From Clostridiales bacterium UBA7044 (GTDB lineage: Bacteria; Bacillota; Clostridia; Oscillospirales; Oscillospiraceae): 12,151 bases of DNA. Each line of letters opens with the position of its first letter. The stretch's first letter is position 1. The stretch lies in the NCBI GenBank assembly GCA_002493965.1, contig DLAP01000096.1, positions 1 to 12,151 of the forward strand, read 5' to 3'. The position numbers and the translations under genes were made by a program. The notes below the pieces were generated by a model. It made no database searches. It was not told the origin of the DNA and saw only the letters and a list, made by a program, of their open reading frames with translations. Shown in pieces: positions 1 to 5,746 of this stretch.

Positions 1-26
1 ACATGGTTTTTCGACAGCCTGAGCAT

Positions 27-52
27 CCCATTGCAAGACGAAATGCAATGGG
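27..52 (-). other. Hairpin downstream of the purine nucleoside phosphorylase gene
   Basis: A perfect 9-bp inverted repeat (CCCATTGCA at 27-35, TGCAATGGG at 44-52) with an 8-nt loop lies just past the PNP stop on the minus strand. No T-run follows it on the minus strand, so it is not a canonical intrinsic terminator. It may protect the mRNA 3' end. Bases 5-20 (TTTTTCGACAGCC) look like one arm of a further palindrome cut by the window edge, which could be the real terminator. That cannot be tested here. Confidence 0.4.
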
Positions 53-60
53 GTGCCGTT

Positions 61-873
61 TTATATTCTGGAGATGACGGCTTCCACCAGGGACTGGAGG
101 ACCAGGGCCCGGGCGGCGGCAGTGTCGATGACCTCCTGCTCGTCAAGCTTCTTTTCCGAAACCCCGGCGGCCATATTGGTCACCAGAGCGATGGCCAGGG
201 TGCGAAGACCGCAGTGGTGGGCGGCAATGACCTCTGGCACGGTGCTCATACCCACCAGATCTGCCCCCAGCACCCGGAAGGCCCGGATTTCCGCCGGGGT
301 CTCGTAGCTGGGGCCGGTGTAGGCAAGGTATACACCCTGCCGCAGGGGAATCCCCAGTTCCTGCCCGCATTTCAGGGCCAGCGCCCGGAGATCGGGGTCG
401 TAGGCTGTGGACATATCAAAGAACCGGGGGCCGAAGGAATCCAGGTTGGGGCCGATCATGGGATTGGTGCCCAGAAAGTTGATATGGTCCGTAATGAGGC
501 ACAAATCCCCCGGAGCAAAGTCCCGGTTGATGGCCCCGCAGGCGTTGGTGACGATGAGGGTCTCCACCCCGATTCGCTTCATCAGCCGGACGGGGAAGAC
601 GATATCCGCCATGGCGTGGCCCTCATAGAAGTGGAGCCGCCCCTGCATACACAGGACATATTTGCCGCCCAGCCAGCCCGCCACGAATCGGCCCGCGTGG
701 CCGGGGGCGGTGCTGACCTTCATGCCGGGAACCTGACCGTAGGGGATAGTGACGGGGGAGGAAAGCTTGTCCGCCAGCTCTCCCAGACCGCTGCCCAGAA
801 TCACGCCCACCTGGGGCGTCTGCTTCAGAATTTCCCGAAGAACGGCGGCTGAGCGCTGTAAAGCTTGTTCCAT
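61..873 (-). CDS. punA: Purine nucleoside phosphorylase (trimeric, PNP/MTAP family)
   Basis: Phosphorolytic cleavage of purine (deoxy)ribonucleosides to free base and (deoxy)ribose-1-phosphate, in cytosolic purine salvage. The 270-aa protein has the usual length of the low-mass trimeric family. Visible landmarks: the phosphate-binding ILGSGLG (S28), MQGRLHFYEGH (residues 76-86), TNACGAIN (109-116), YTGPSYETPAE (185-195, with the purine-binding Glu at 191), GMSTVPEV (208-215) and VTNMAAG with Asn233. In the family this Asn marks guanine/hypoxanthine specificity, whereas methylthioadenosine phosphorylases carry Asp there. The ATG is preceded by AAGGAG inside the last codons of the upstream DUF1294 gene, whose stop lies 3 nt before this start, so the pair is probably co-transcribed and translationally coupled. 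The symbol (punA/deoD/pupG, depending on genome) is by family; the function is well supported. Confidence 0.95.
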   Translation of the reverse strand: MEQALQRSAAVLREILKQTPQVGVILGSGLGELADKLSSPVTIPYGQVPGMKVSTAPGHAGRFVAGWLGGKYVLCMQGRLHFYEGHAMADIVFPVRLMKRIGVETLIVTNACGAINRDFAPGDLCLITDHINFLGTNPMIGPNLDSFGPRFFDMSTAYDPDLRALALKCGQELGIPLRQGVYLAYTGPSYETPAEIRAFRVLGADLVGMSTVPEVIAAHHCGLRTLAIALVTNMAAGVSEKKLDEQEVIDTAAARALVLQSLVEAVISRI

Positions 874-876
874 AAA

Positions 877-1161
877 TCATACACTCCTTAATTGGGATTG
901 ATACAAAATGAAAACGGCCAGAGCGATTTGCAGGAAAAGAATCACCGGAACCCCGATGGTAAACTTTCTGTGCCGGGTTTTGTGGCGGAAAAGGTACATT
1001 CCGGCAAGGCTTCCGATACTGCCCCCCAGGGCCGCTGCCCAGAGGAGCGTCGATTCCGGGATGCGCCAAAGATTTTTTCTCGCTTTTTGCTTGTCCACAA
1101 GCATAAGGAGAAAGGAAACCGCATTCATTAGAAGCAGGTAAAGAAGGATAAGCTTTGTCAT
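877..1161 (-). CDS. DUF1294 family small membrane protein
   Basis: A 94-aa integral membrane protein with the DUF1294 pattern: an N-terminal membrane helix (about residues 3-21), then DKQKARKNLWRIPE (23-36), a glycine-rich segment GGSIGSLAGM (46-55), RHKTRHRKF (59-67) and a C-terminal helix (about 69-87). The family is widespread in bacteria and has no established biochemical role. The ATG at 1161-1159 has AAAGGA upstream. A longer reading frame runs back to 1359 but would overlap the divergent lipoprotein and adds no family sequence, so I reject the extension. It is the promoter-proximal gene of a two-gene unit with purine nucleoside phosphorylase. Only 28 nt separate it from the divergent lipoprotein start, so its promoter must lie inside that neighbouring coding region; I saw no convincing one. 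Confidence 0.85.
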   Translation of the reverse strand: MTKLILLYLLLMNAVSFLLMLVDKQKARKNLWRIPESTLLWAAALGGSIGSLAGMYLFRHKTRHRKFTIGVPVILFLQIALAVFILYQSQLRSV

Positions 1162-1177
1162 GGAAAATTTCCTTTCG

Positions 1178-1184
1178 GGAGGGA
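1178..1184 (+). promoter_or_regulatory. Ribosome binding site that decides the lipoprotein start
   Basis: GGAGGGA at 1178-1184 is 5 nt before a GTG at 1190. The alternative ATG at 1160 has no comparable site and would add ten residues before the signal peptide. This supports the GTG start. Confidence 0.7.
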
Positions 1185-1189
1185 TCTTT

Positions 1190-1678
1190 GTGAGAAAATA
1201 CACGCTGTTCCTTTTGGTGCTGTTCCTGCTCACCGGCTGTGCCAGGGAAGAAACCCTGGAAACCATTTCTGACGAATATGTGCAGAGCGTGGCCGCCCAG
1301 CCAAAACGGATCTCCGTGGAGCTGCCCGACGATGTGGTGGCCCCGGTGATGGAGAGCACCAGTGAGCAGGTTTACTTATGCAATGGCTATGAGATTGTCA
1401 TTGAAACCAAAAACGGCGGGGACTTAAACGACACGGTTCAGACCATCTGCGGCTATGACAAGGACGATGTAACCATCATGACCACCCAGGAGGGAGAGGC
1501 GGACCGACATGAGTTTGTCTGGGCGTCGGCGGGGGAAGAGGGAGAGCGGATTGGCCGGGCGGTGATTCTGGACGATGGGGATTACCACTACTGTATGTCC
1601 ATCCTCCGGGACGCGGACACCACGGAAGGGTCCCAGATCGTATGGAATAACGTATTCTCGTCCTTCCATTTAGTTTAA
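1190..1678 (+). CDS. Putative lipoprotein of unknown function
   Basis: I do not recognise a family. The protein starts with a textbook lipoprotein signal: Arg-Lys at residues 2-3, a hydrophobic stretch, and the lipobox LLTGC with the acylated Cys at residue 17. After lipidation about 146 residues would sit on the outer face of the membrane. The mature part is acidic (for example ELPDDVV, TKNGGDLND, YDKDDV) and shows alternating strand-like segments without a recognisable catalytic motif. The GTG start at 1190 is preferred over the in-frame ATG at 1160 because it has a good ribosome binding site and puts the signal peptide at the N-terminus. The gene is divergent from DUF1294 and convergent with the WYL regulator; its TAA overlaps the regulator's stop within a TTAA palindrome. 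Its promoter was not identified and should lie inside the DUF1294 gene. Confidence 0.8.
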   Translation: MRKYTLFLLVLFLLTGCAREETLETISDEYVQSVAAQPKRISVELPDDVVAPVMESTSEQVYLCNGYEIVIETKNGGDLNDTVQTICGYDKDDVTIMTTQEGEADRHEFVWASAGEEGERIGRAVILDDGDYHYCMSILRDADTTEGSQIVWNNVFSSFHLV

Positions 1679-2658
1679 TCTGAATATTGAGAAAGGACCT
1701 CTTTGCACAGATCGGCGCAGGCGTCCTTTACGCTCTGGGGATAGAGAACCTTTGCCTTGCTGCCAAAGCTGATAATCCAGCCGAAAAACATGGGGGACAC
1801 CGCCACATTGACCGTGAAGACGAAATACTCCTCCCCGTCGGGGATCAGCATGGTGTCCCGTCCAAACCGGTCCATGACCACGTTAATGAGACTCCGATGG
1901 AACCGGAGCTTCACTGTGGCGGTCTGGCCGGAATACATCTGAAAGAGCCGGCCCGCGTGGGCGATGAAGGCTTCTCCTGTCAGCTCCGGGCAGGGGGTCC
2001 GGGGCTGGTCATCCAGTTCAATGTGGCTCATTCGATCCACCCGGTAGCTGGTGATGCCATGGCGGGGAGACAGGGCCAGCAGGTAGCAGTTTTCGTTGTC
2101 CTGGCACAGACCATAGGGGCTGGCCTGATAGTCCCGGTCCCGGTAGTTCCGCTCGCCGTTTAAGCCCCAGTCAAAGTAGCGGAAGCGGATCTGCCGGTTT
2201 TGAGCAATGGCCTCCTGAATGGCGTCCACATTATAGTAGATGGTCTCGTTCATGCTTTTCACCCGGCCGCTGACCAGCACGTTCCGGCGCAGAAGATTCC
2301 CATCGTGGACGCTGCACTGGTTGCACAGCTTTTCGATCAGCTCCCGGGATTTCTTTTCCGTCAGGTAGCGGCTGGACTGGACGGCGTCAATGAGCAGCTT
2401 CAGTTCCGGCAGTTCAAAGTTCCGGGAGGCAATGTAGTAGCCGCCGCTGCGGCCGGGGGTAGACACGATATCCACCCCATATTCCTGTAAAGCGGCGATG
2501 TCCGCGTAAATGGTCTTGCGGTCGCAGGCCATATCGTGCTGCTGGCTTAGCATATTCAGAAGTTCTGTCGCTCTCACCGGGTGCTCCCGGTGGGAGTTTT
2601 TTTGTAAGTAATCCAGAATGTAGAAGATCCGAAGCCTGGGGTTATCGCAGCTGCCCAT
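1675..2658 (-). CDS. WYL-domain transcriptional regulator (HTH-WYL-WCX)
   Basis: A 327-aa cytosolic DNA-binding protein. Residues about 8-75 form a winged helix-turn-helix of the DeoR/HTH_11 type (RKTIYADIAALQEYGVDI at 47-64, then STPGRSGGYYI). Residues about 143-215 are a WYL domain (RQIRFRYFDW, ASPYGLCQDNENCYLLAL, SYRVDRMSHIEL), and about 240-325 match the C-terminal WCX extension. In characterised members WYL domains sense ligands, often nucleic-acid fragments or nucleotides, and control DNA repair or defence genes; the ligand here is unknown. The ATG has AGGAGG 8 nt upstream. A near-consensus promoter at 2794-2766 drives it and lies back to back with the endonuclease IV promoter, so this regulator may control itself and nfo. 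That regulatory link is inference; the family assignment is solid. Confidence 0.92.
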   Translation of the reverse strand: MGSCDNPRLRIFYILDYLQKNSHREHPVRATELLNMLSQQHDMACDRKTIYADIAALQEYGVDIVSTPGRSGGYYIASRNFELPELKLLIDAVQSSRYLTEKKSRELIEKLCNQCSVHDGNLLRRNVLVSGRVKSMNETIYYNVDAIQEAIAQNRQIRFRYFDWGLNGERNYRDRDYQASPYGLCQDNENCYLLALSPRHGITSYRVDRMSHIELDDQPRTPCPELTGEAFIAHAGRLFQMYSGQTATVKLRFHRSLINVVMDRFGRDTMLIPDGEEYFVFTVNVAVSPMFFGWIISFGSKAKVLYPQSVKDACADLCKEVLSQYSD

Positions 2659-2686
2659 AGAAATGCCTCCTGAATGGGGAAATAGT

Positions 2687-2733
2687 CTTCCCCTCTGGGG
2701 AAGGTGGCACGGCGAAGGCCGTGACGGATGAGG
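2687..2733. repeat. Palindromic intergenic element (candidate dispersed repeat)
   Basis: Two adjacent perfect hairpins: CTTCCCC-TCT-GGGGAAG (2687-2703) and CACGGC-GAAG-GCCGTG (2708-2723), followed by ACGGATGAGG (2724-2733). From memory, the pattern 'GGGGAAGGTGG, variable hairpin, ACGGATGAGG' recurs between genes in Oscillospiraceae and related Clostridia, like a REP or MITE-type palindrome; I could not verify this. It lies inside the predicted 5' untranslated region of the WYL gene, so it would be transcribed into that mRNA. It has no coding capacity and no T-tract that would make it a terminator. Confidence 0.6.
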
Positions 2734-2765
2734 TGTGAAGCGCGTAGGCGTTTGCCTTTCTCCTA

Positions 2766-2794
2766 ATTATACCATATTCCAGGCTTTCGGGCAA
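2766..2794 (-). promoter_or_regulatory. Sigma-A promoter of the WYL regulator
   Basis: On the minus strand, TTGCCC (plus coordinates 2789-2794) and a perfect TATAAT (2766-2771) are separated by exactly 17 nt. The expected transcription start is near 2759, giving a leader of about 100 nt that contains the palindromic element. Confidence 0.75.
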
Positions 2795-2803
2795 CGGCGG
2801 AAT

Positions 2804-2832
2804 TTGCATTTTTCATCGGAATGTGCTATACT
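2804..2832 (+). promoter_or_regulatory. Sigma-A promoter of endonuclease IV (extended -10)
   Basis: TTGCAT (2804-2809), a 17-nt spacer and TATACT (2827-2832), with an upstream TG at 2824-2825 forming an extended -10. The predicted start is near 2839, about 23 nt before the ATG. Its -35 lies only 9 nt from the -35 of the divergent WYL promoter. Confidence 0.78.
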
Positions 2833-2861
2833 GACAAAAACTTCTGATAAGGGGAAACAAT

Positions 2862-3686
2862 ATGTCTTTTGGCTGTCATTTATCCGCTTCCGGCGGCTAC
2901 GCTGCTATGGTGAATACGGCGCTGTCCATCGGCGCGGACACCTTCGCCTTTTTTACCCGCAATCCCCGGGGCAGTCAGGCGAAGAAGGAGGATCCGGCGG
3001 ACGCACAGAAGGCCATGGCCATGCTGGCGGAAAACCATTTCGGCCCTCTGGTAGCCCATGGGGCTTACACCATGAATCTGTGTACCAAGACGGTGGAGGC
3101 CAGATCCTTTGCCGCCGGGATTCTGGAGGACGACCTGCGCCGGATGGCGGCGCTGCCCGGGAACTTCTATAACTTCCATCCCGGCTCCCATGTGGGTCAG
3201 GGGGTGGACGCGGGAATCGACTATATCGCGGAAGCTCTTCACAAAGCCCTCAGCCATGACTATCCGGTGACGGTGCTGCTGGAAACCATGGCAGGGAAGG
3301 GAAGTGAGATTGGCGGAAGGTTTGAGGAACTGAAAGCCATTCTGGACGCCGTGGGCAGCGACCATTTAGGGGTGTGCCTGGATACCTGCCATGTGTACGA
3401 CGGGGGCTACGACATTGTAAAGGATCTGGATGGGGTGCTTGCGGAATTTGACCGGATTGTGGGGCTGGACAGGCTGTACGCCCTGCATCTGAATGATAGT
3501 AAAAATCCCTTTGCCAGCCATAAGGACCGCCACGAATGCCTGGGGCAGGGCAGTCTGGGCCTGGAGACCTTCCGGAAAATCGTGAATCATCCGGCTCTCC
3601 GGGATAAGCCCATGATTCTGGAGACGCCCAACGAGCTGCCCGGCTACAAAAAAGAAATTGAAATTCTGAGGAAGCTGCAATCTTAA
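2862..3686 (+). CDS. nfo: Deoxyribonuclease IV (AP endonuclease, Nfo family)
   Basis: Cleaves the phosphodiester bond 5' of abasic sites in DNA during base excision repair and trims blocked 3' ends; a cytosolic three-zinc TIM-barrel enzyme. The 274-aa length is normal. All nine zinc ligands of the family can be placed by motif: H66 (AHGAYTMNL), H106 (NFHPGSH), E141 (LETMAGKGSEIG), D174 and H177 (LDTCH), H209 (HLNDSK), D222 and H224 (DRH), and E254 (ILETP). The N-terminal GCHLSASGGY and FFTRNPRG are also diagnostic. The ATG follows AAGGGG with 7-nt spacing and a strong promoter. The gene appears monocistronic and is divergent from the WYL regulator, a class sometimes tied to DNA-damage responses, so co-regulation is plausible but unproven. 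Confidence 0.97.
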   Translation: MSFGCHLSASGGYAAMVNTALSIGADTFAFFTRNPRGSQAKKEDPADAQKAMAMLAENHFGPLVAHGAYTMNLCTKTVEARSFAAGILEDDLRRMAALPGNFYNFHPGSHVGQGVDAGIDYIAEALHKALSHDYPVTVLLETMAGKGSEIGGRFEELKAILDAVGSDHLGVCLDTCHVYDGGYDIVKDLDGVLAEFDRIVGLDRLYALHLNDSKNPFASHKDRHECLGQGSLGLETFRKIVNHPALRDKPMILETPNELPGYKKEIEILRKLQS

Positions 3687-3697
3687 GGGAGTTTTGC

Positions 3698-3725
3698 CCA
3701 ACCAATCCATTTATTGACTGGTTGG
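3698..3725. other. Imperfect inverted repeat after nfo
   Basis: CCAACCAATC (3698-3707) pairs with GACTGGTTGG (3716-3725) through 9 of 10 positions around an 8-nt loop, 11 nt after the nfo stop. No T-tract follows, so it is at best a weak or factor-assisted transcript end, or a mRNA 3' stabiliser. Confidence 0.35.
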
Positions 3726-3759
3726 AAGCACATCTGCGGAATCTTAAGAAAATGTTCAT

Positions 3760-3790
3760 TTGACATATGGCGGAAAATGTGTCATTTTAT
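3760..3790 (+). promoter_or_regulatory. Possible promoter upstream of the structured region and FHA-SEDS gene
   Basis: A perfect TTGACA (3760-3765) is followed by weak -10 candidates: CATTTT at 3783-3788 (17-nt spacer) or TTTTAT at 3785-3790 (19-nt spacer). TGACA at 3761 and TGTCA at 3780 form a short inverted repeat around the spacer. If active, the transcript would carry a leader of about 225 nt containing the whole hairpin cluster before the ATG at 4022. Confidence 0.4.
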
Positions 3791-3835
3791 TAAGGTAATA
3801 AAGGCTAAAAAGGCAGAAAGCAGTGCGCAAAAGCC

Positions 3836-3965
3836 TCGCAGAGTTTGCCGCCCTAGCGGCAAAAAATCTGAATCATTTTGCGCCAGGGCGTGTACCTGGC
3901 ACAAAATACCTCTCAGGCCGCGTGTGTGCGGCTTGTGTGCAAGCCGTGCGCTAAGCAGACTGCGA
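3836..3965 (+). other. Candidate structured RNA: multibranch fold in the leader of the FHA-SEDS gene
   Basis: Within a 335-nt gene-free gap, three hairpins sit inside one closing helix. The closing helix is TCGCAG (3836-3841) with CTGCGA (3960-3965). Hairpin A is an 8-bp perfect stem, 3844-3851 with 3856-3863, loop CCTA. Hairpin B is 3875-3880 and 3882-3887 with 3895-3900 and 3902-3907, one mismatch, 7-nt loop. Hairpin C is 3924-3935 with 3940-3951, seven inner Watson-Crick pairs (CGGCTTG/CAAGCCG) plus an outer part with wobbles. An alternative stem, GCCGC (3917-3921) with GCGGC (3928-3932), overlaps hairpin C, so the two exclude each other. No known riboswitch or RNA class was recognised. 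It could be a leader RNA, a small RNA or a palindrome-rich dispersed repeat. Strand is assumed from the downstream gene. Confidence 0.4.
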
Positions 3966-3969
3966 AAAT

Positions 3970-4002
3970 TTGACGAAAAGCCCCAAAGGGGATTTTCGTC
4001 AA
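3970..4002 (+). other. Strong hairpin just upstream of the FHA-SEDS start codon
   Basis: The 5' arm 3970-3984 pairs with 3988-4002: 10 bp, one G/A mismatch, then CCCC/GGGG around an AAA loop. It ends 19 nt before the ATG and 4 nt before the AAGGA ribosome binding site. The bases after it are TAAAAAGG, not a T-tract, so it is not a standard terminator on the plus strand. It may set ribosome access to the SEDS start, or belong to the same repeat as the upstream hairpins. Confidence 0.55.
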
Positions 4003-4021
4003 TAAAAAGGACGGTGAGATC

Positions 4022-5746
4022 ATGGAGGAATTTCTTGAGAGCGTGGTGGCGGTCCAGGATGCGGCGGCGGGGCAGTATATCGGCTTCCTGCGCTATGCCA
4101 TTGCGGTGCTGGGACTGCTGCTGCTCCTTCGGTGCGCTCTGCCCCTGCTGACCTTCCGGAGGGAGCCGGAGATCTGGGGCTGGCTGAATATGCCCGGCGG
4201 CGAGCAGGTGCCCATCACCCACTGGGAAACGGTCATCGGCCGCAGCAAAACCTGTGATGTCACCGTCTCTCTCTCCACGGTGTCCCGTAACCACGCGGTG
4301 CTCACCCGGTACGACGACGGAAGCTGGACAATTTCCGACGTTGGTTCCAAGGGAGGTACCTGGGTCAATGATCGGCAGGTGGAAATCTGCGCTCTGGAGC
4401 CTACGGACCGGATTTCCATCGGCGGTGTGGAGATGCAGCTCCAGCCCATTACCCAGAGGCAGGAAGCCCGGCAGGCGGAGCTTCGCACAAAGGCAGCCAG
4501 CGGGTGGGACAGCGTGACCAATCTGATGCTGCTGACGATTTTCCAGTGCCTGATGCTGCTGGGGTACCTCTTAAACGGGAACCGGGAGGACTTTATGCCC
4601 ATTTTGCAGGGCTTTGGCGGGATCATCCTGTGCCAGTGGCTATTGTACATTTTCTACTGCATTATCAGACGGAAATCCTTTGAAGTGGAGACCATGGCCT
4701 TCTTCCTGTGCACCATCGGCATGGCGGCTTTGGCTACGGTCAGGCCCGCCGAAACGGTGAAGCAGCTTTGCGCCATGATATTGGGTGTGGTGCTGTTCCT
4801 GGTGATCGGCTGGTCCCTGCGGGATCTGGAGCGGGCGAAGGCCTTCCGGTATCTGGCGGGAGCGGCGGGCATTGGCTTCCTTGCCATTACCCTGGCCTTT
4901 GGTACGGAATACTACGGCGCCAAAAACTGGCTGATGATTGGCAATCTGTCTTTGCAGCCCTCGGAACTGAGCAAGGTCTGCTTCGTGTTCGCGGGAACCT
5001 CCACCATGGACCGGATCATGCACAAGCGGAACCTGATTTTGTTCATTGTCTACTCCATTGTGGTGTGCGGGTGCCTGGCCCTGATGAACGACTTCGGCAC
5101 GGCCCTGATTTTCTTCTGCGCCTTCCTGATCATTGCCTATCTCCGCTCCGGCAGCGTGGGCACCCTGGCGCTGGCCATTACCGCCCTGGGCTTCGCGGGG
5201 GTTCTGGCCCTGCGGATCGCCCCCCATGCCCTGAGCCGGTTTACCACCTGGCGTCATGTCTGGGAGGATCCCCTGGGCGGCGGTTATCAGCAGACGAGAG
5301 CCCTCATGTGCATTGCTTCCGGGGGCCTCTTCGGCCTGGGACCGGAGAGAGGACTGTTGCAATATGTATTCGCGGCGGATTCGGACATTGTCTTTGCCAC
5401 CATTTCCGAGGAATGGGGCCTGCTGCTGGCGGTGATGGCGGTACTGTGCATTGTGGTGTTCAGCCTTTTTGCCATGCGGACCACCCGGGTGGCCCGGAGC
5501 AGCTTCTACGCCATCGGTGCCTGTACCGCCGCCGGAATTCTGGTGATCCAGACCATTTTAAACTGCCTGGGAACGGTGGACGTTTTGCCCTTTACCGGCG
5601 TAACCTTCCCCTTCGTCAGTAACGGCGGCACCAGCATGATCGGGGCCTGGGGGCTGCTGGCCTTCGTGAAGGCGGGGGACACCCGGCAGAATGCCAGCTT
5701 CGCTGTGCCGCTGTCGAAGGAGACGAAAGAAAGGAGCGGCAAATGA
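4022..5746 (+). CDS. FHA domain fused to a SEDS (FtsW/RodA/SpoVE) peptidoglycan polymerase
   Basis: A 574-aa polytopic membrane protein. Residues about 22-44 form a first membrane helix. Residues about 52-142 are a complete FHA domain, which binds phosphothreonine peptides: GRSKTCDV (73-80), VSRNHAVL (87-94) and SDVGSKGGTWVND (105-117). Residues about 165-550 are a SEDS glycosyltransferase with many membrane segments: NWLMIGNLSLQPSELSK (302-318), MNDFGTALIFF, EDPLGGGYQQ (415-424), DIVFATISEEWGL (455-467) and VTFPFVSNGGTSM (527-539). D416 in the DPLGxGY loop matches the Asp known to be essential in RodA. SEDS proteins polymerise lipid II with a partner class B PBP, and here such a PBP overlaps the stop by 4 nt (ATGA). 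Because of the cytosolic FHA domain I infer control by a Ser/Thr kinase; none is encoded in the window. Whether it serves elongation, division or sporulation cannot be told. AAGGA lies 10 nt before the ATG. Confidence 0.92.
   Translation: MEEFLESVVAVQDAAAGQYIGFLRYAIAVLGLLLLLRCALPLLTFRREPEIWGWLNMPGGEQVPITHWETVIGRSKTCDVTVSLSTVSRNHAVLTRYDDGSWTISDVGSKGGTWVNDRQVEICALEPTDRISIGGVEMQLQPITQRQEARQAELRTKAASGWDSVTNLMLLTIFQCLMLLGYLLNGNREDFMPILQGFGGIILCQWLLYIFYCIIRRKSFEVETMAFFLCTIGMAALATVRPAETVKQLCAMILGVVLFLVIGWSLRDLERAKAFRYLAGAAGIGFLAITLAFGTEYYGAKNWLMIGNLSLQPSELSKVCFVFAGTSTMDRIMHKRNLILFIVYSIVVCGCLALMNDFGTALIFFCAFLIIAYLRSGSVGTLALAITALGFAGVLALRIAPHALSRFTTWRHVWEDPLGGGYQQTRALMCIASGGLFGLGPERGLLQYVFAADSDIVFATISEEWGLLLAVMAVLCIVVFSLFAMRTTRVARSSFYAIGACTAAGILVIQTILNCLGTVDVLPFTGVTFPFVSNGGTSMIGAWGLLAFVKAGDTRQNASFAVPLSKETKERSGK

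Noticed and set aside
31..852. Long plus-strand open frame (273 codons) opposite the purine nucleoside phosphorylase gene
   Set aside because: It mirrors a clear enzyme gene on the minus strand, and its translation is Gly/His/Asp-rich with no family pattern; an antisense shadow in GC-rich DNA.
3836..4002. CRISPR array or tRNA cluster as an explanation for the hairpin-rich gap
   Set aside because: The hairpins differ in sequence and spacing with no direct repeats, and none has a tRNA cloverleaf or CCA end.
3714..4151. Open frame of 145 codons covering the gap before the FHA-SEDS gene
   Set aside because: No ribosome binding site or family pattern; Arg/Cys/Ser-rich translation through obvious hairpins, and it overlaps the FHA-SEDS start in another frame.
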